This document shows positions 9,752 to 18,583 of a stretch of DNA of 64,000 bases, piece by piece. Position numbers and translations under genes: made by a program. The notes under the pieces are model-generated. The model saw only the letters and a program-made list of their open reading frames with translations. It searched no databases and was not told the DNA's origin. Every line of letters starts with the position of its first letter. The stretch's first letter is position 1. The stretch lies in the NCBI RefSeq assembly GCF_900103525.1, contig NZ_FNHN01000013.1:78341-142340 (forward strand). Direction: 5' to 3'. The DNA is from Bacillus sp. OK048 (lineage in GTDB: Bacteria; Bacillota; Bacilli; Bacillales; Cytobacillaceae).

Positions 9752-12700
9752 TTAACCATAAAAACGGTTCACTAACTCTTCCATACGTTGATACATGAGT
9801 TTCGCTATTTTTTCCTTAGAAAACCGGATTAACATATCTTGTCTTGCTTTTTCTCCAACCTTCTTCGCTTCGTGCTTCGTTTCATAGACATGTCGCATGA
9901 GGGTCCGTAAATGCGCTTCATTTGGTTCAGCCCACTTGTGCCCTTGGAATTGCCCAAAGTAAGGAATGCTGTGTTCTATAGGAAAGAGCCCATTTATATC
10001 AACCAAATAGCTGTTTTTATCGTCCATAAATGAAGTTTGACCGCTCCAGCGCGTTCCGATGGTTGGAAGGGCCATCGCCATCGCTTCCATATAAGGACGG
10101 CCGTATCCCTCTCCACGTGACGGGAGAACAAAAGCATCAACACTTGCGTATAATTGCACCATCTCATCTTCAGTAAAAGGGTCATTAATAACTTCGATTT
10201 GAGGTATAGCTGTTAAACCGAGCTTCCTTACTTCTATTATGATGTCTTCTCTTGGATCGGCATTGCTTTCAAGATGATTGCTTACCTTCAAAATCAAACA
10301 AACATCTTCCTTATCATGAAATTCCTGTATATAAGCCCTGACTAATACATCCCATCCCTTGCGTTTATTCCAATCAAAAACAGATAGAAATTGGAATGAT
10401 TTCGCATCTACCACTCTATAAGGCTTCGCCCGTTTGGGATTATAGATTTGGCAATCAATTACAGGCGGCACAATAAAGATTTTATCCTTTTTTACCCCCG
10501 CCGCTATGAATGTTTCCTTATTGAACTCGGAAGGAACCCAAATTTCCGTTAAATGATTCATTTTTTCAACCCATCCAGGGGGAAGCCTATCGGTTTCAAA
10601 CATCGTACGGCCAATGGAAATCGGGGCACTAGGTTGGCTAAATTGATAGGCAGGTGCGGCTTGGTAGTGAATTAACGGGAACGTTAGGTCATTGTTTTGA
10701 AGATTTGTTAAGTAATCAATTAATTCGATATCTGTTCCTGTCTCTTTTTGCTGGATGTCTGTAGCATCCAGCCTTATTTTTAGAGGAAATGGCCTTAAGG
10801 CATCCATATACGATTTTTGTTCATTGGCATATCCAATTGATTGAAATACAGATGATTGCCATAGTACCTCGTAAGCTTTTTTCTGTGCAATGACAAATAA
10901 ATCATAGTTGTGATTACGATAACCGAACTCTTTTACCGTTAGGCCCAGTGATTGTAGTATGGATTCCACCAGTTTCCTTGGATAAGGCCGAACGTTGGTG
11001 ATATCAAGCCAGAAATCCTCTAAAACAGGGGGATGTGCAATGTTTGGCGTTAAAATAATCATTTTTCCATTCGGTTTCAAGGCTTTCGTACACTGAATAA
11101 GGAGGTTTAATATGTCTTGAGTGGGAAGATGTTCTATGATATGCCCCATAAAAATGCCGTCATAAAAGCCTTCTTTATCTGACAGAAAATCCTCCGCCTT
11201 CTTCACTAGGATGTTTAACCCTTTTGCCTTGCCCAGTGCCACCTTTTCTGGGTTGAAATCAAGTCCATCTGTTTCCACACCCAGTTGTTGTAACATTTCC
11301 ATAAACAGCCCATTTCCACAACCAATATCCAACACACGCTCGCTAGGTAGGAAGTAAGCAGTCCATTTTTGGTAAAGTTGACGTCTGGATGTTTCATCCC
11401 CTTCAAAATAATTTATAATCCGCTGATACAATTCTTTGGCATCTTTCACGCCCTTGTCTGGAGAGGGATTTACATAGGTTTCTTTCACAAACATCATTCG
11501 TTTTTTTACGGCATCCAATTTTTCTTGTACGTCTAAGCGGTGAGCATCGAGTTCCAACGCTTTTTCATAGATAGCTTTAGCGCTAAAATCATTTCCTATT
11601 TGAAAGTAAAGCGTACCAAGCACTTGGTATAAATCTACTAAATCAACTGAGTCTTTATCTTCAGAAAATTGATGTATTATCTTCTGATACAATTCGATAA
11701 CCTTTCCCATGTTTCGAGGATTCGACCCTATTCCTTTTTGAAAAGCCTCTGTTGCTTTCTTCCATTCTTTGAGATTTGTATAACATATCCCAATATGATT
11801 CCAGACCTCAGATTGAAACCTTTCAGGATTTTCTTCGATAACGTTCATAATTTCTGATTTCATTCCTTCAGGCTGTTTTTGCATAATATCCGTAATAACA
11901 AGCAAGTGGTTAAGCGCAGATGGAAAGTCATTTGCTTTCAGATAGAAAAGGGCCGAAAAATACCTTGCAGAAATGGAATGTGGATAGACATCAAGCAAAC
12001 TTTTTAGAATTTCGAATGACTGTTCTAGGGACATTTGTTGAGAAACGACTAATTTTGCCGATTCCATTATTTCTAATTGGATAATCTTTTGCCGATCTGT
12101 CATAGATGTATGATCTTTTGTGAGTATCTGTTGCAATAGGTTGGAAACCTGATTGGAAGTATGCCTCCATGTAAAAGTGGAGAGAACCTCCCGGCTCGCC
12201 TTTTGGCCCTTTTTCTTGACAAGTTTTCGATTCGCATAAGCAAATCTCATTTTTTTCTGTAATTCGTTTTTATTAATTTGTATCCACCATGGATTCGTAA
12301 TCGTTTCTATTTCGCCGAGATTATGAACAGGATGGGTTTCTTCCTGACTTGAAATAAAGAATGCGGTATCCTCATTACAAAAATCTGCCGCTGGACCTAA
12401 GGAGGGAACAATCGCAGGTGTGCCGCAGGCCATTGATTCAATAATCGGCAACCCGAAGCCCTCACCGCGATACGGGTGTACAAGGCAATCGCATGACTTG
12501 TATAACCCTGCCAAATCTTCTGCAGATAACTCTTCATTCAAGTATAGGATGGCAGGATTGTTTGGATTCTTTTTGATTTCTTCTATGGTTTGTTCAGCAG
12601 TCTGACCTTGATAAAATGAATTTGCCCCAAAATCTTTTATGACTAAACAAACATCGTCTGTGGCAGAAAATTCATCGAGGTATGCTTGTAATAAAGTATC

Positions 12701-13225
12701 GATTCCTTTTCTGAAAATGGTTCCACCGACAAATAAAAAGTGGAATGATTTTTTCGTTTTTAACTCGAACGTTTTTACATTAAAATGGAATATAGTTTCA
12801 TCAACACCTAAAGGGACCACTTTGATCTTGTGCTCAGGAATGCCAGATCTCACGTAGCACTCTTTATTGTACGTACTATACACCCATACTTCATCTATCC
12901 AATGTTTCATGGGAATATACCATTTTCTTGGGATAGCACCGTACTCCCACGGTTGAAACAATATCCACTTGTCACTCATCGGTTTATTGAAATTTGGGGG
13001 CCATTGATGTCGTATGGTTATATTTGCTGGACTGTTCGGTGAAACATAGTGATCTCTAATACGATTATCAACAATAAAGGTAGGATCTTCTTCATACGGT
13101 ATAATGCCAATATCGTATCGATGCAAGTTAATTAATTGCTTGCATATTTCTCTATTGACTAGAGCGAGGCTATGATTAACAAAATAGGATCCTTCCCAAT
13201 TGATCTTTATTTTAGGTAAATCCAA
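9752..13225 (-). CDS. Four-part glycan assembly protein: GT4 - TPR - SAM methyltransferase - GT4 (1157 aa)
   Basis: TTG start with GAGGAG 8 nt upstream. Residues ~1-370 are a GT-B glycosyltransferase of family 4 (FRKGIDTLLQAY; GEGFGLPIIESMACGTPAIV). Residues ~380-600 hold TPR-type helical repeats (WNHIGICYTNLKEWKKATEAF; FQIGNDFSAKAIYEKALELD). Residues ~625-800 are a class I SAM methyltransferase (VLDIGCGNGLFMEML; GHIIEHLP). Residues ~860-1157 are a second GT4 domain (GEGYGRPYMEAMAMALPTIGT). One chain could therefore add two sugars and methylate one. Such fusions occur in bacterial O-glycan and S-layer/spore glycan loci. GDP-D-rhamnose from the downstream genes is a natural donor (inference). 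No signal or membrane segment: cytoplasmic. Confidence 0.85.
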   Translation of the reverse strand: MDLPKIKINWEGSYFVNHSLALVNREICKQLINLHRYDIGIIPYEEDPTFIVDNRIRDHYVSPNSPANITIRHQWPPNFNKPMSDKWILFQPWEYGAIPRKWYIPMKHWIDEVWVYSTYNKECYVRSGIPEHKIKVVPLGVDETIFHFNVKTFELKTKKSFHFLFVGGTIFRKGIDTLLQAYLDEFSATDDVCLVIKDFGANSFYQGQTAEQTIEEIKKNPNNPAILYLNEELSAEDLAGLYKSCDCLVHPYRGEGFGLPIIESMACGTPAIVPSLGPAADFCNEDTAFFISSQEETHPVHNLGEIETITNPWWIQINKNELQKKMRFAYANRKLVKKKGQKASREVLSTFTWRHTSNQVSNLLQQILTKDHTSMTDRQKIIQLEIMESAKLVVSQQMSLEQSFEILKSLLDVYPHSISARYFSALFYLKANDFPSALNHLLVITDIMQKQPEGMKSEIMNVIEENPERFQSEVWNHIGICYTNLKEWKKATEAFQKGIGSNPRNMGKVIELYQKIIHQFSEDKDSVDLVDLYQVLGTLYFQIGNDFSAKAIYEKALELDAHRLDVQEKLDAVKKRMMFVKETYVNPSPDKGVKDAKELYQRIINYFEGDETSRRQLYQKWTAYFLPSERVLDIGCGNGLFMEMLQQLGVETDGLDFNPEKVALGKAKGLNILVKKAEDFLSDKEGFYDGIFMGHIIEHLPTQDILNLLIQCTKALKPNGKMIILTPNIAHPPVLEDFWLDITNVRPYPRKLVESILQSLGLTVKEFGYRNHNYDLFVIAQKKAYEVLWQSSVFQSIGYANEQKSYMDALRPFPLKIRLDATDIQQKETGTDIELIDYLTNLQNNDLTFPLIHYQAAPAYQFSQPSAPISIGRTMFETDRLPPGWVEKMNHLTEIWVPSEFNKETFIAAGVKKDKIFIVPPVIDCQIYNPKRAKPYRVVDAKSFQFLSVFDWNKRKGWDVLVRAYIQEFHDKEDVCLILKVSNHLESNADPREDIIIEVRKLGLTAIPQIEVINDPFTEDEMVQLYASVDAFVLPSRGEGYGRPYMEAMAMALPTIGTRWSGQTSFMDDKNSYLVDINGLFPIEHSIPYFGQFQGHKWAEPNEAHLRTLMRHVYETKHEAKKVGEKARQDMLIRFSKEKIAKLMYQRMEELVNRFYG

Positions 13226-13230
13226 CTATA

Positions 13231-14352
13231 TCACTCCTCTTGTTTTTGAAAAAAATCTTTTTGTGATGCCTTAAACTTTTCATACTGTTCTTTGTAGTTT
13301 AATAGAATCGGTTCGTTGGGAGCCGCTTCATTTGCTTTTTGAAAATGATAATCAGCTTGGTCATGATCATTCAGAGTTGAATAACAAGAACATAGGGTCA
13401 AATGCGGCTGCCATGTATAGGAAGAATGTAAGATAGGACTTCCGCCTTTCGGTAAAGGCAATTGTAGGGACATTGAGCTCCAAAATATAGAGTTTTCAAA
13501 TTTCTTCTGTTCAAAAAAAAGTTGGCCGAGCCGGGAGGTAATCTCAGCCCGCGGGAGATCAAATTCAAAAGATTTAAGACAATAAAACATACATTGATCT
13601 TTGTTTTCCAATTTATAATGACAGTCTACAAGATCTATACAGATTGCCGAATGAAAGGATGGATCAATAAATGGGGTTTTTAAAAAATCTTCAAATACAT
13701 CAATTGCTTTTTCTATATAACCGTGTGCCATAAGTTCTTTTCCGTAGTGGTACAAATCTCTTGGTGCAAGTTTTTCCCCGTTCTCCATTATTTTTTCATA
13801 AATTTTTATGTTTCGATTTGAAAATTCCTTCTCTTTTTTATGGGTGATAGCAATTTCAACTAATATCTTGGTTGCCTTTGAGTCATAGTCTAGAACTTCA
13901 TGGACTGCGCCAATCCATTTACAGTTTATCGAGCGTTTAATAAGGCGCTCTCTTCTTGTACTGATAGAGGTGTTTTCTGAGGAATAAGCTGTCGAATACT
14001 GCATGAAAATGATATCTATCTCCACAGGAAATAGTTCTTTAAATCTTTCGAATTTTTTTCGTTCACGTTCACTTATTACGTCATCTGCGTCAAGCCAGAG
14101 AATGTAATCCATTGACGCTTTCTCAAAAGAAAAATTTCTAGCGGCTGCAAAATTGTCGATCCATGTAAAATCGTAAATCTTATCCGTATAGGTTCTTGCA
14201 ATTTCTTTTGTCTTATCTACTGAACCTGTATCAACGATAATAATTTCGTCGACCAGATCTTTTACAGAATCTAAACACCTTCCTAACGTGCTTTCCTCAT
14301 CTTTTACAATCATGCACAGGCTAATTGTTGGAATATACTGAATTCCTTCCAT
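13231..14352 (-). CDS. Family 2 glycosyltransferase with C-terminal TPR-like region
   Basis: ATG 14352 is preferred over a GTG nine bases earlier because AAGGGGTG covers that GTG and is correctly spaced for the ATG. The N-terminal ~220 residues are a GT-A fold: TISLCMIVKDEESTLGRCLDSV, IIVDTGSVDKT, the metal-binding DxD in ILWLDADDV, and WIGAVHE. The remainder (about 200-370) is helical with TPR-like repeats, as in the SunS/SpsA-like protein or peptide glycosyltransferases. It is the first gene of the minus-strand operon and lies 5 bp before the 1157-residue enzyme. The TPR part suggests it could recognise a protein acceptor, for example an appendage or coat protein encoded next door (inference). 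Confidence 0.85.
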   Translation of the reverse strand: MEGIQYIPTISLCMIVKDEESTLGRCLDSVKDLVDEIIIVDTGSVDKTKEIARTYTDKIYDFTWIDNFAAARNFSFEKASMDYILWLDADDVISERERKKFERFKELFPVEIDIIFMQYSTAYSSENTSISTRRERLIKRSINCKWIGAVHEVLDYDSKATKILVEIAITHKKEKEFSNRNIKIYEKIMENGEKLAPRDLYHYGKELMAHGYIEKAIDVFEDFLKTPFIDPSFHSAICIDLVDCHYKLENKDQCMFYCLKSFEFDLPRAEITSRLGQLFFEQKKFENSIFWSSMSLQLPLPKGGSPILHSSYTWQPHLTLCSCYSTLNDHDQADYHFQKANEAAPNEPILLNYKEQYEKFKASQKDFFQKQEE

Positions 14353-14372
14353 AAATTTCACCCCTTTCGTAT

Positions 14373-14399
14373 AAAAATATGCTTATCAAAAAGAATGGT
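14373..14399 (-). promoter_or_regulatory. Weak sigma-K-like promoter for the GDP-rhamnose/glycosyltransferase operon
   Basis: Reading the minus strand: AC at 14399-14398, 16-bp spacer, then CATATTTTT at 14381-14373 (one mismatch to CATAnnnTA). The implied leader would be very short, so this is the least certain of the set. Confidence 0.35.
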
Positions 14400-14514
14400 G
14401 ACTAGCCTCTCAAAGTTGTTTCTGAGCCCATGCTATTCGGATTCTTACTAGACATTTAGACATTACCGAATCAAATGATCAAGAAGAATTTGCTAAAATC
14501 CGCTCTTGTACTAA

Positions 14515-14541
14515 ACAAAATTGAACCATCCGCATTTACTA
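14515..14541 (+). promoter_or_regulatory. Sigma-K-like promoter for the first Ena gene
   Basis: AC at 14515-14516, 16-bp spacer, CATTTACTA at 14533-14541 (one mismatch to CATAnnnTA). Start of transcription would fall about 39 nt before the ATG at 14587. Confidence 0.5.
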
Positions 14542-14586
14542 AGAGTGTACAACTAGTACGAATTAATAGAAAAGGAGAAATGGATA

Positions 14587-14934
14587 ATGAGTTGTAGTAG
14601 TTCGAATCAAAATGGAGGTAATTGTTGCCCAGCACCTCAGGTTTTTACAGAAAACCTTTGCGGTAACCTTCTTGGTCCCCTCTCGGCAGCAGTATGGAGT
14701 ACTGTTGGAGTTAGTGACTTTGCTCAAGGAACGTTTGAGATCTTTAACTCTGCTCAAAGTTTAGCGGTAATGACTGGGGCTGTCGGAAACGGAGTTAATA
14801 CTGCAATATTTACAGTACCAGCAGGGACAACAGGTTCTGTTTCTATTAGAAAACCAGCAATCTTTACCGTTTCAGTAGCAACAGGAGATAACGGCACATA
14901 TTGTATTAACTTATATAAGCGTCTTTTAGCTTAA
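14587..14934 (+). CDS. Endospore appendage (Ena) subunit, DUF3992 family
   Basis: 115 residues, no signal peptide. The N-terminal connector has Cys13-Cys14-Pro and, ten residues later, Cys25 (CCPAPQVFTENLCGN). This matches the CC-x10/12-C pattern described for S-type Ena fibres, in which the connector cysteines form disulfides with subunits further down the fibre. The core is beta-rich (TFEIFNSAQSLAV, TAIFTVPAGTTGSVSI), and the C-terminal strand GTYCINLYKR supplies the partner Cys106. Preceded by AAAGGAG and a sigma-K-like promoter. It sits between glycosyltransferase genes and a Cys-tagged fibre-like gene. Family assignment is from motif recognition, not a search. Confidence 0.83.
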   Translation: MSCSSSNQNGGNCCPAPQVFTENLCGNLLGPLSAAVWSTVGVSDFAQGTFEIFNSAQSLAVMTGAVGNGVNTAIFTVPAGTTGSVSIRKPAIFTVSVATGDNGTYCINLYKRLLA

Positions 14935-15122
14935 TGTAGTAAACCAATCAAAACAGAGGCCAATAGTTTAAATGTATAGCTTGGAGACTGGGCAGAAGTA
15001 ATAAGATGAAAGGAAATAGAATATTTTTCATTTTCACCGGAGCAATTCCATGAAGATATCGCTCTGGTTTCTTGATGGTGCTGAAAAATCTTCTGTTTTC
15101 AAAGGGCTTAAATAGCTGCATT

Positions 15123-15174
15123 AAAAAAAGACGACTTAAATTCATTTTTTGAATTTAGAGCCGTCTTTTTTCTT
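15123..15174 (+). terminator. Intrinsic terminator downstream of the Ena gene
   Basis: AAAAAGACG-CTTAAATTCA pairs with TGAATTTAG-CGTCTTTTT, followed by a T-run. The 14935-15408 gap otherwise shows no gene that I can support. Confidence 0.75.
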
Positions 15175-15408
15175 TAATATGGATTTGGATAAGTGAATTG
15201 ACATGAGAAGTGGATTTATTTTTATTCATTATTTTGACAACCATAGACAAGCATACAAACAAAAATAAACAATTTAAATACTCTATATTAATAACGGTGT
15301 GTTTTCCAGCATTAGCTCTCTGCCACGCCATGGCTATCAGTATAAAGCAGGTTTATATGTCGGAAAATCGAACTGGAATTATAATTTAGTTGAATAGGGG
15401 TGAAAGAT

Positions 15409-16641
15409 TTGATAAATAGTAGCGGGTGCTCTTGTGGGAAATGTAGCATTATGAACTTAAATTGCTGCCCGCAAGCTGTGCCGACGAGCTCTGTTGAAGT
15501 TGCGAATTTACCGCTTACGGCTTTTAAGGATTTGCGCTCTACTGAACTTTTGCCGGTTGCGGGATGGACGTTTAATTACAACATTAATAGCGACTTAATC
15601 AGGACCACATTGACGGGAAGTGGTACAGCAACGGCCAGCAATTCAATGGCAGTTCTTCAAACAGGAGCAGCGGCAGCTTCTTCAGCAAAAATTGAAACGA
15701 TTAAGGCGCTTAGATATACCCCAGGGTTAGGTGGACTAGTCCGTTGTACAGCAATTTTTACAACCGGTGTAGCAAACAGTACACAAATCATTGGAGTGGG
15801 CGACAGTGTAGACGGTTTCTTCTTTGGATTTAACGGGGCAGCCTTTGGAGTCTTAAGGCGCCAAAATGGAACGGATAACTGGATTCCGCAAACGTCATGG
15901 AATATGGATAAATTTAACAGAACGGGTCTTAGTGGTGTGACATTAGACCCAACCAAAGGAAATGTATATACAATTGAGTATCAATGGCTTGGGTTTGGAG
16001 CCATCTCTTTCTTTATTGAAAATCCTGCAACAGGATTTCCAACATTAGTTCATATTATTCAATATGCCAATGCCAATACCATTCCATCTATTTTTAACCC
16101 TACACTTCCAGTTATGGCACAAGTAATAAATACAACAAATGCTAGTAATCTTACCCTTCGTACCTCTTCAGCGATGGGGATGATAGAGGGGAATGGGGAC
16201 ACAAATAGTCTTGTAACAGTCAACTCCTTCAGTAATAGTAAGCAGGTTAGCGCTGAAACGTCTATTCTTACATTGAGAAATAACGCAACCTTTCAAGGAA
16301 AGACAAACAGAGTACGTGTTCAATTTTCGTATCTCTCTATTAATTGTTCTGGCGGTAATACCGCGACTGTACGTCTCGTTGTAAATGCTACATTGGGCGG
16401 TACTCCAACATATATTAATATTTCACCCACTACCAGTGTGGTGGCAGCAGATATTGCTGGCACTACCGTGACGGGCGGTTCGAGAAAAATGACCACAGTT
16501 GTGAATAGTCCAGGCGATGCACAAATATCTATCATTGATCAAGATCTTGAAATTGGTCCTGGGGACACCTTGACAGTATCAGGAGCGTCTTCTGCTAATA
16601 CAACTGTAACGGTGGGAATAACGTGGAATGAAATGTGGTAA
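15409..16641 (+). CDS. Cys-tagged phage-fibre-like protein, candidate appendage tip or side fibre
   Basis: TTG 15409 is preferred to a GTG at 15400, because AGGGGTG at 15396-15402 is then a well-spaced ribosome site. 410 residues, no signal peptide. Residues 1-22 are Cys-rich (SGCSCGKCSIMNLNCCPQ) and share the CCP element with the two Ena connectors in this locus. Residues ~60-270 resemble a concanavalin-like beta-sandwich that I associate with phage and large-virus virion/fibre proteins (VGDSVDGFFFGFNG, WIPQTSWNMDKFN, DPTKGNVYTIEYQWLGFG). Residues ~280-410 look like a second jelly-roll ending TVGITWNEMW. It lies alone between the Ena gene and the sugar operon. Function as a receptor-binding or tip protein is inference; an alternative is a domesticated prophage fibre. 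Confidence 0.75.
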   Translation: MINSSGCSCGKCSIMNLNCCPQAVPTSSVEVANLPLTAFKDLRSTELLPVAGWTFNYNINSDLIRTTLTGSGTATASNSMAVLQTGAAAASSAKIETIKALRYTPGLGGLVRCTAIFTTGVANSTQIIGVGDSVDGFFFGFNGAAFGVLRRQNGTDNWIPQTSWNMDKFNRTGLSGVTLDPTKGNVYTIEYQWLGFGAISFFIENPATGFPTLVHIIQYANANTIPSIFNPTLPVMAQVINTTNASNLTLRTSSAMGMIEGNGDTNSLVTVNSFSNSKQVSAETSILTLRNNATFQGKTNRVRVQFSYLSINCSGGNTATVRLVVNATLGGTPTYINISPTTSVVAADIAGTTVTGGSRKMTTVVNSPGDAQISIIDQDLEIGPGDTLTVSGASSANTTVTVGITWNEMW

Positions 16642-16733
16642 AGAACTTCTCTACCCATGACAGGTTAATCAGCTAGCCAAAGGCAAAATTCATGGTCTTG
16701 TAAGATTGCGTAGCATATTGTGGGAATATGTTA

Positions 16734-16761
16734 ACTATTTCATCCGTGTTTGCATAGCATA
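16734..16761 (+). promoter_or_regulatory. Sigma-K-like promoter for the C-methyl sugar operon
   Basis: AC at 16734-16735, 17-bp spacer, and a full match CATAGCATA at 16753-16761. Transcription would start near 16768, about 48 nt before the ATG at 16816. Confidence 0.6.
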
Positions 16762-16815
16762 CAAAATACATGCAGGCTTTGTATTAGAATGCTGCATATA
16801 GGGAGGTTGAAAAAG

Positions 16816-18048
16816 ATGTCAAACAGGACCTGCCGGTTTTGTCATGCTGATTTAACGCATACGTTTATAGATCTTGGGGTTTCTCCATTGGCGAATTCTT
16901 TCATACAAGAAACAGAACTTCATAAAATGGAGCCTTTTTATCCATTGCATACGTATGTCTGTCATCATTGCTTTTTAGTGCAATTGGAGGAGTTCGAGGC
17001 ACCTGAACATATATTTAAGGATTATGTATATTTTAGTTCATTCTCTGACAGTTGGTTAGCGCATGCTAAAGCTTATGTAGAGACGATCGTACAGCGGTTT
17101 GATATCAATACACATTCTAAGGTGATTGAAATTGCGAGTAATGATGGGTACTTACTGCAATATTTTAAAGAGAAAAAAATTCCTGTGCTAGGAGTGGAAC
17201 CGGCTGAAAATGTTGCCGTTAAAGCATTGCAGAAAGGAATCCCGACAAAAGTTGATTTTTTCAGTGAATCATTCGCCAATGAATTATTGGAGGAAGGGCA
17301 TAAAGGGGATTTAATTATTGCGAATAATGTTCTAGCTCACGTCCCTGATTTACATGATTTTATCAAAGGGTTCAAACGATTATTGACCTCCCAAGGGACC
17401 ATTACTGTAGAATTCCCTCATTTATTAAACCTCATTAGTCAAAATCAGTTCGATACGATATATCATGAACATTTCTCGTATTTTTCTCTGCTAACGGTTC
17501 AGGAGATATTTAAAGCACATGAACTAGAACTATTCGATGTAGAGGAAATTCCAACACATGGCGGCTCTCTTAGAATCTATGTAAAACATATAGAGGATCA
17601 GTCGAAATCGATTCATTCGAACGTAAGAAAAATGATGGAAAAGGAAAAAAAAAATGCAATGCAGTGTCTTGAAACATATGAACAATATGCGGATAAGGTT
17701 AAGCAAACTAAATTAAAGATTTTAGACTTTTTTATTCAAATAAAAAAAGACGAAAAAACAATTGTTGGATATGGAGCACCTGCGAAAGGGAATACGTTAT
17801 TAAATTATTGTGGAATTGGAAGGGAATTTCTTCCCTATACAGTAGACAGAAGCCCGTTTAAACAAGGTCTTTATTTACCGGGTACGCACATCCCTGTAAA
17901 ATCACCGGACATGATTCGTGAAACAAAACCGGATTATGTTTTTATCTTGCCTTGGAACGTGAAAGAGGAAATTATGGAACAACTATCTTTCATAAGAGAA
18001 TGGGGAGGGAAATTTCTGATAACGTCTCCTGATGTAGAGGTGGTATAA
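16816..18048 (+). CDS. Sugar C-methyltransferase (NovU/TylCIII-like, zinc and SAM dependent)
   Basis: 410 residues from ATG 16816 (GGGAGG eight nt upstream; longer readings lack a ribosome site). The N-terminal zinc module is CRFCHADL...CHHCFLVQ, then the SAM site IEIASNDGYLLQYF, the family catalytic stretch YHEHFSYFS, and a C-terminal Rossmann-like domain with VGYGAPAKGNTLLNY and DRSPFKQGLYLPGTHIPV. This is the Methyltransf_13/14 architecture of enzymes that methylate a carbon of an NDP-4-keto- or 3-keto-deoxysugar. It is followed by an epimerase (1 bp) and a reductase (overlap), giving a compact branched-sugar cassette. Which carbon is methylated cannot be read from sequence. Confidence 0.87.
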   Translation: MSNRTCRFCHADLTHTFIDLGVSPLANSFIQETELHKMEPFYPLHTYVCHHCFLVQLEEFEAPEHIFKDYVYFSSFSDSWLAHAKAYVETIVQRFDINTHSKVIEIASNDGYLLQYFKEKKIPVLGVEPAENVAVKALQKGIPTKVDFFSESFANELLEEGHKGDLIIANNVLAHVPDLHDFIKGFKRLLTSQGTITVEFPHLLNLISQNQFDTIYHEHFSYFSLLTVQEIFKAHELELFDVEEIPTHGGSLRIYVKHIEDQSKSIHSNVRKMMEKEKKNAMQCLETYEQYADKVKQTKLKILDFFIQIKKDEKTIVGYGAPAKGNTLLNYCGIGREFLPYTVDRSPFKQGLYLPGTHIPVKSPDMIRETKPDYVFILPWNVKEEIMEQLSFIREWGGKFLITSPDVEVV

Positions 18049-18049
18049 A

Positions 18050-18583
18050 GTGATTTTTACCGAAACGCGACTAAAAGGCGCCTATGTCATTGAATTGAAG
18101 CCGATATATGATGAACGAGGTTTTTTTGTCCGGACCTGGTGCCAAAAGAAGTTTGCCGATCATGGCTTGAATACTTCATTTGTGCAAAGCAACCTCTCAT
18201 TTAATAAGAAAAAGGGAACTGTTCGGGGGATGCATTATCAAGCCCCACCTTTTGAAGAGGCTAAATTGGTTAGCTGTTTAAGGGGCTCTATATATGATGT
18301 CATTATTGATTTACGGCCTAAATCTGCAACGTTTAAACAATGGAATTCCGTTATATTAAGTGAAAAGAATCAGAAAATGTTATATGTCCCTGAAGGGTTT
18401 GCTCATGGATTTCAAACTTTGGAGGATCAGACAGAAGTATGGTATCAAATGAGTGAATTTTATCAATCAGAATGCGCGGCAGGTGTGAGATATGACGATC
18501 CTGCTTTCGGTGTTACATGGCCAATTATGGATGGGGTTATCATTTCTACAAAAGATCAGGCGTACCGGGACTTTGAAATATGA
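18050..18583 (+). CDS. rfbC: NDP-4-keto-6-deoxyhexose 3(,5)-epimerase, RmlC family
   Basis: GTG start after GTAGAGGTGG. 177 residues, cupin fold: FVQSNLSFNKKKGTVRGMHYQ with the catalytic His, PEGFAHGFQTL, and YDDPAFGVTWPI near the C-terminus. Family members epimerise C3 and/or C5 of dTDP-4-keto-6-deoxyglucose. No RmlA/RmlB is encoded in this window, and the only nearby 4,6-dehydratase makes the CDP form (22949-24034), so the substrate here may be CDP-linked. It overlaps the next gene by 4 nt. Confidence 0.88.
   Translation: MIFTETRLKGAYVIELKPIYDERGFFVRTWCQKKFADHGLNTSFVQSNLSFNKKKGTVRGMHYQAPPFEEAKLVSCLRGSIYDVIIDLRPKSATFKQWNSVILSEKNQKMLYVPEGFAHGFQTLEDQTEVWYQMSEFYQSECAAGVRYDDPAFGVTWPIMDGVIISTKDQAYRDFEI

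Noticed and set aside
15226..15389. Possible sporulation promoter for the fibre-like gene (CATACAAAC near 15250, TATAATTTA at 15380)
   Set aside because: Neither has a correctly spaced -35, and the second lies too close to the ribosome site. The promoter of this gene remains unknown.
15400..16641. Prophage remnant as explanation of the phage-like fibre gene
   Set aside because: No capsid, tail, integrase, lysis or packaging genes nearby; neighbours are glycan and Ena genes. Kept only as an alternative.
18050..18583. Standard dTDP-L-rhamnose pathway
   Set aside because: RmlA, RmlB and RmlD partners are not in the cluster; the epimerase is grouped with a C-methyltransferase and near CDP-glucose genes.
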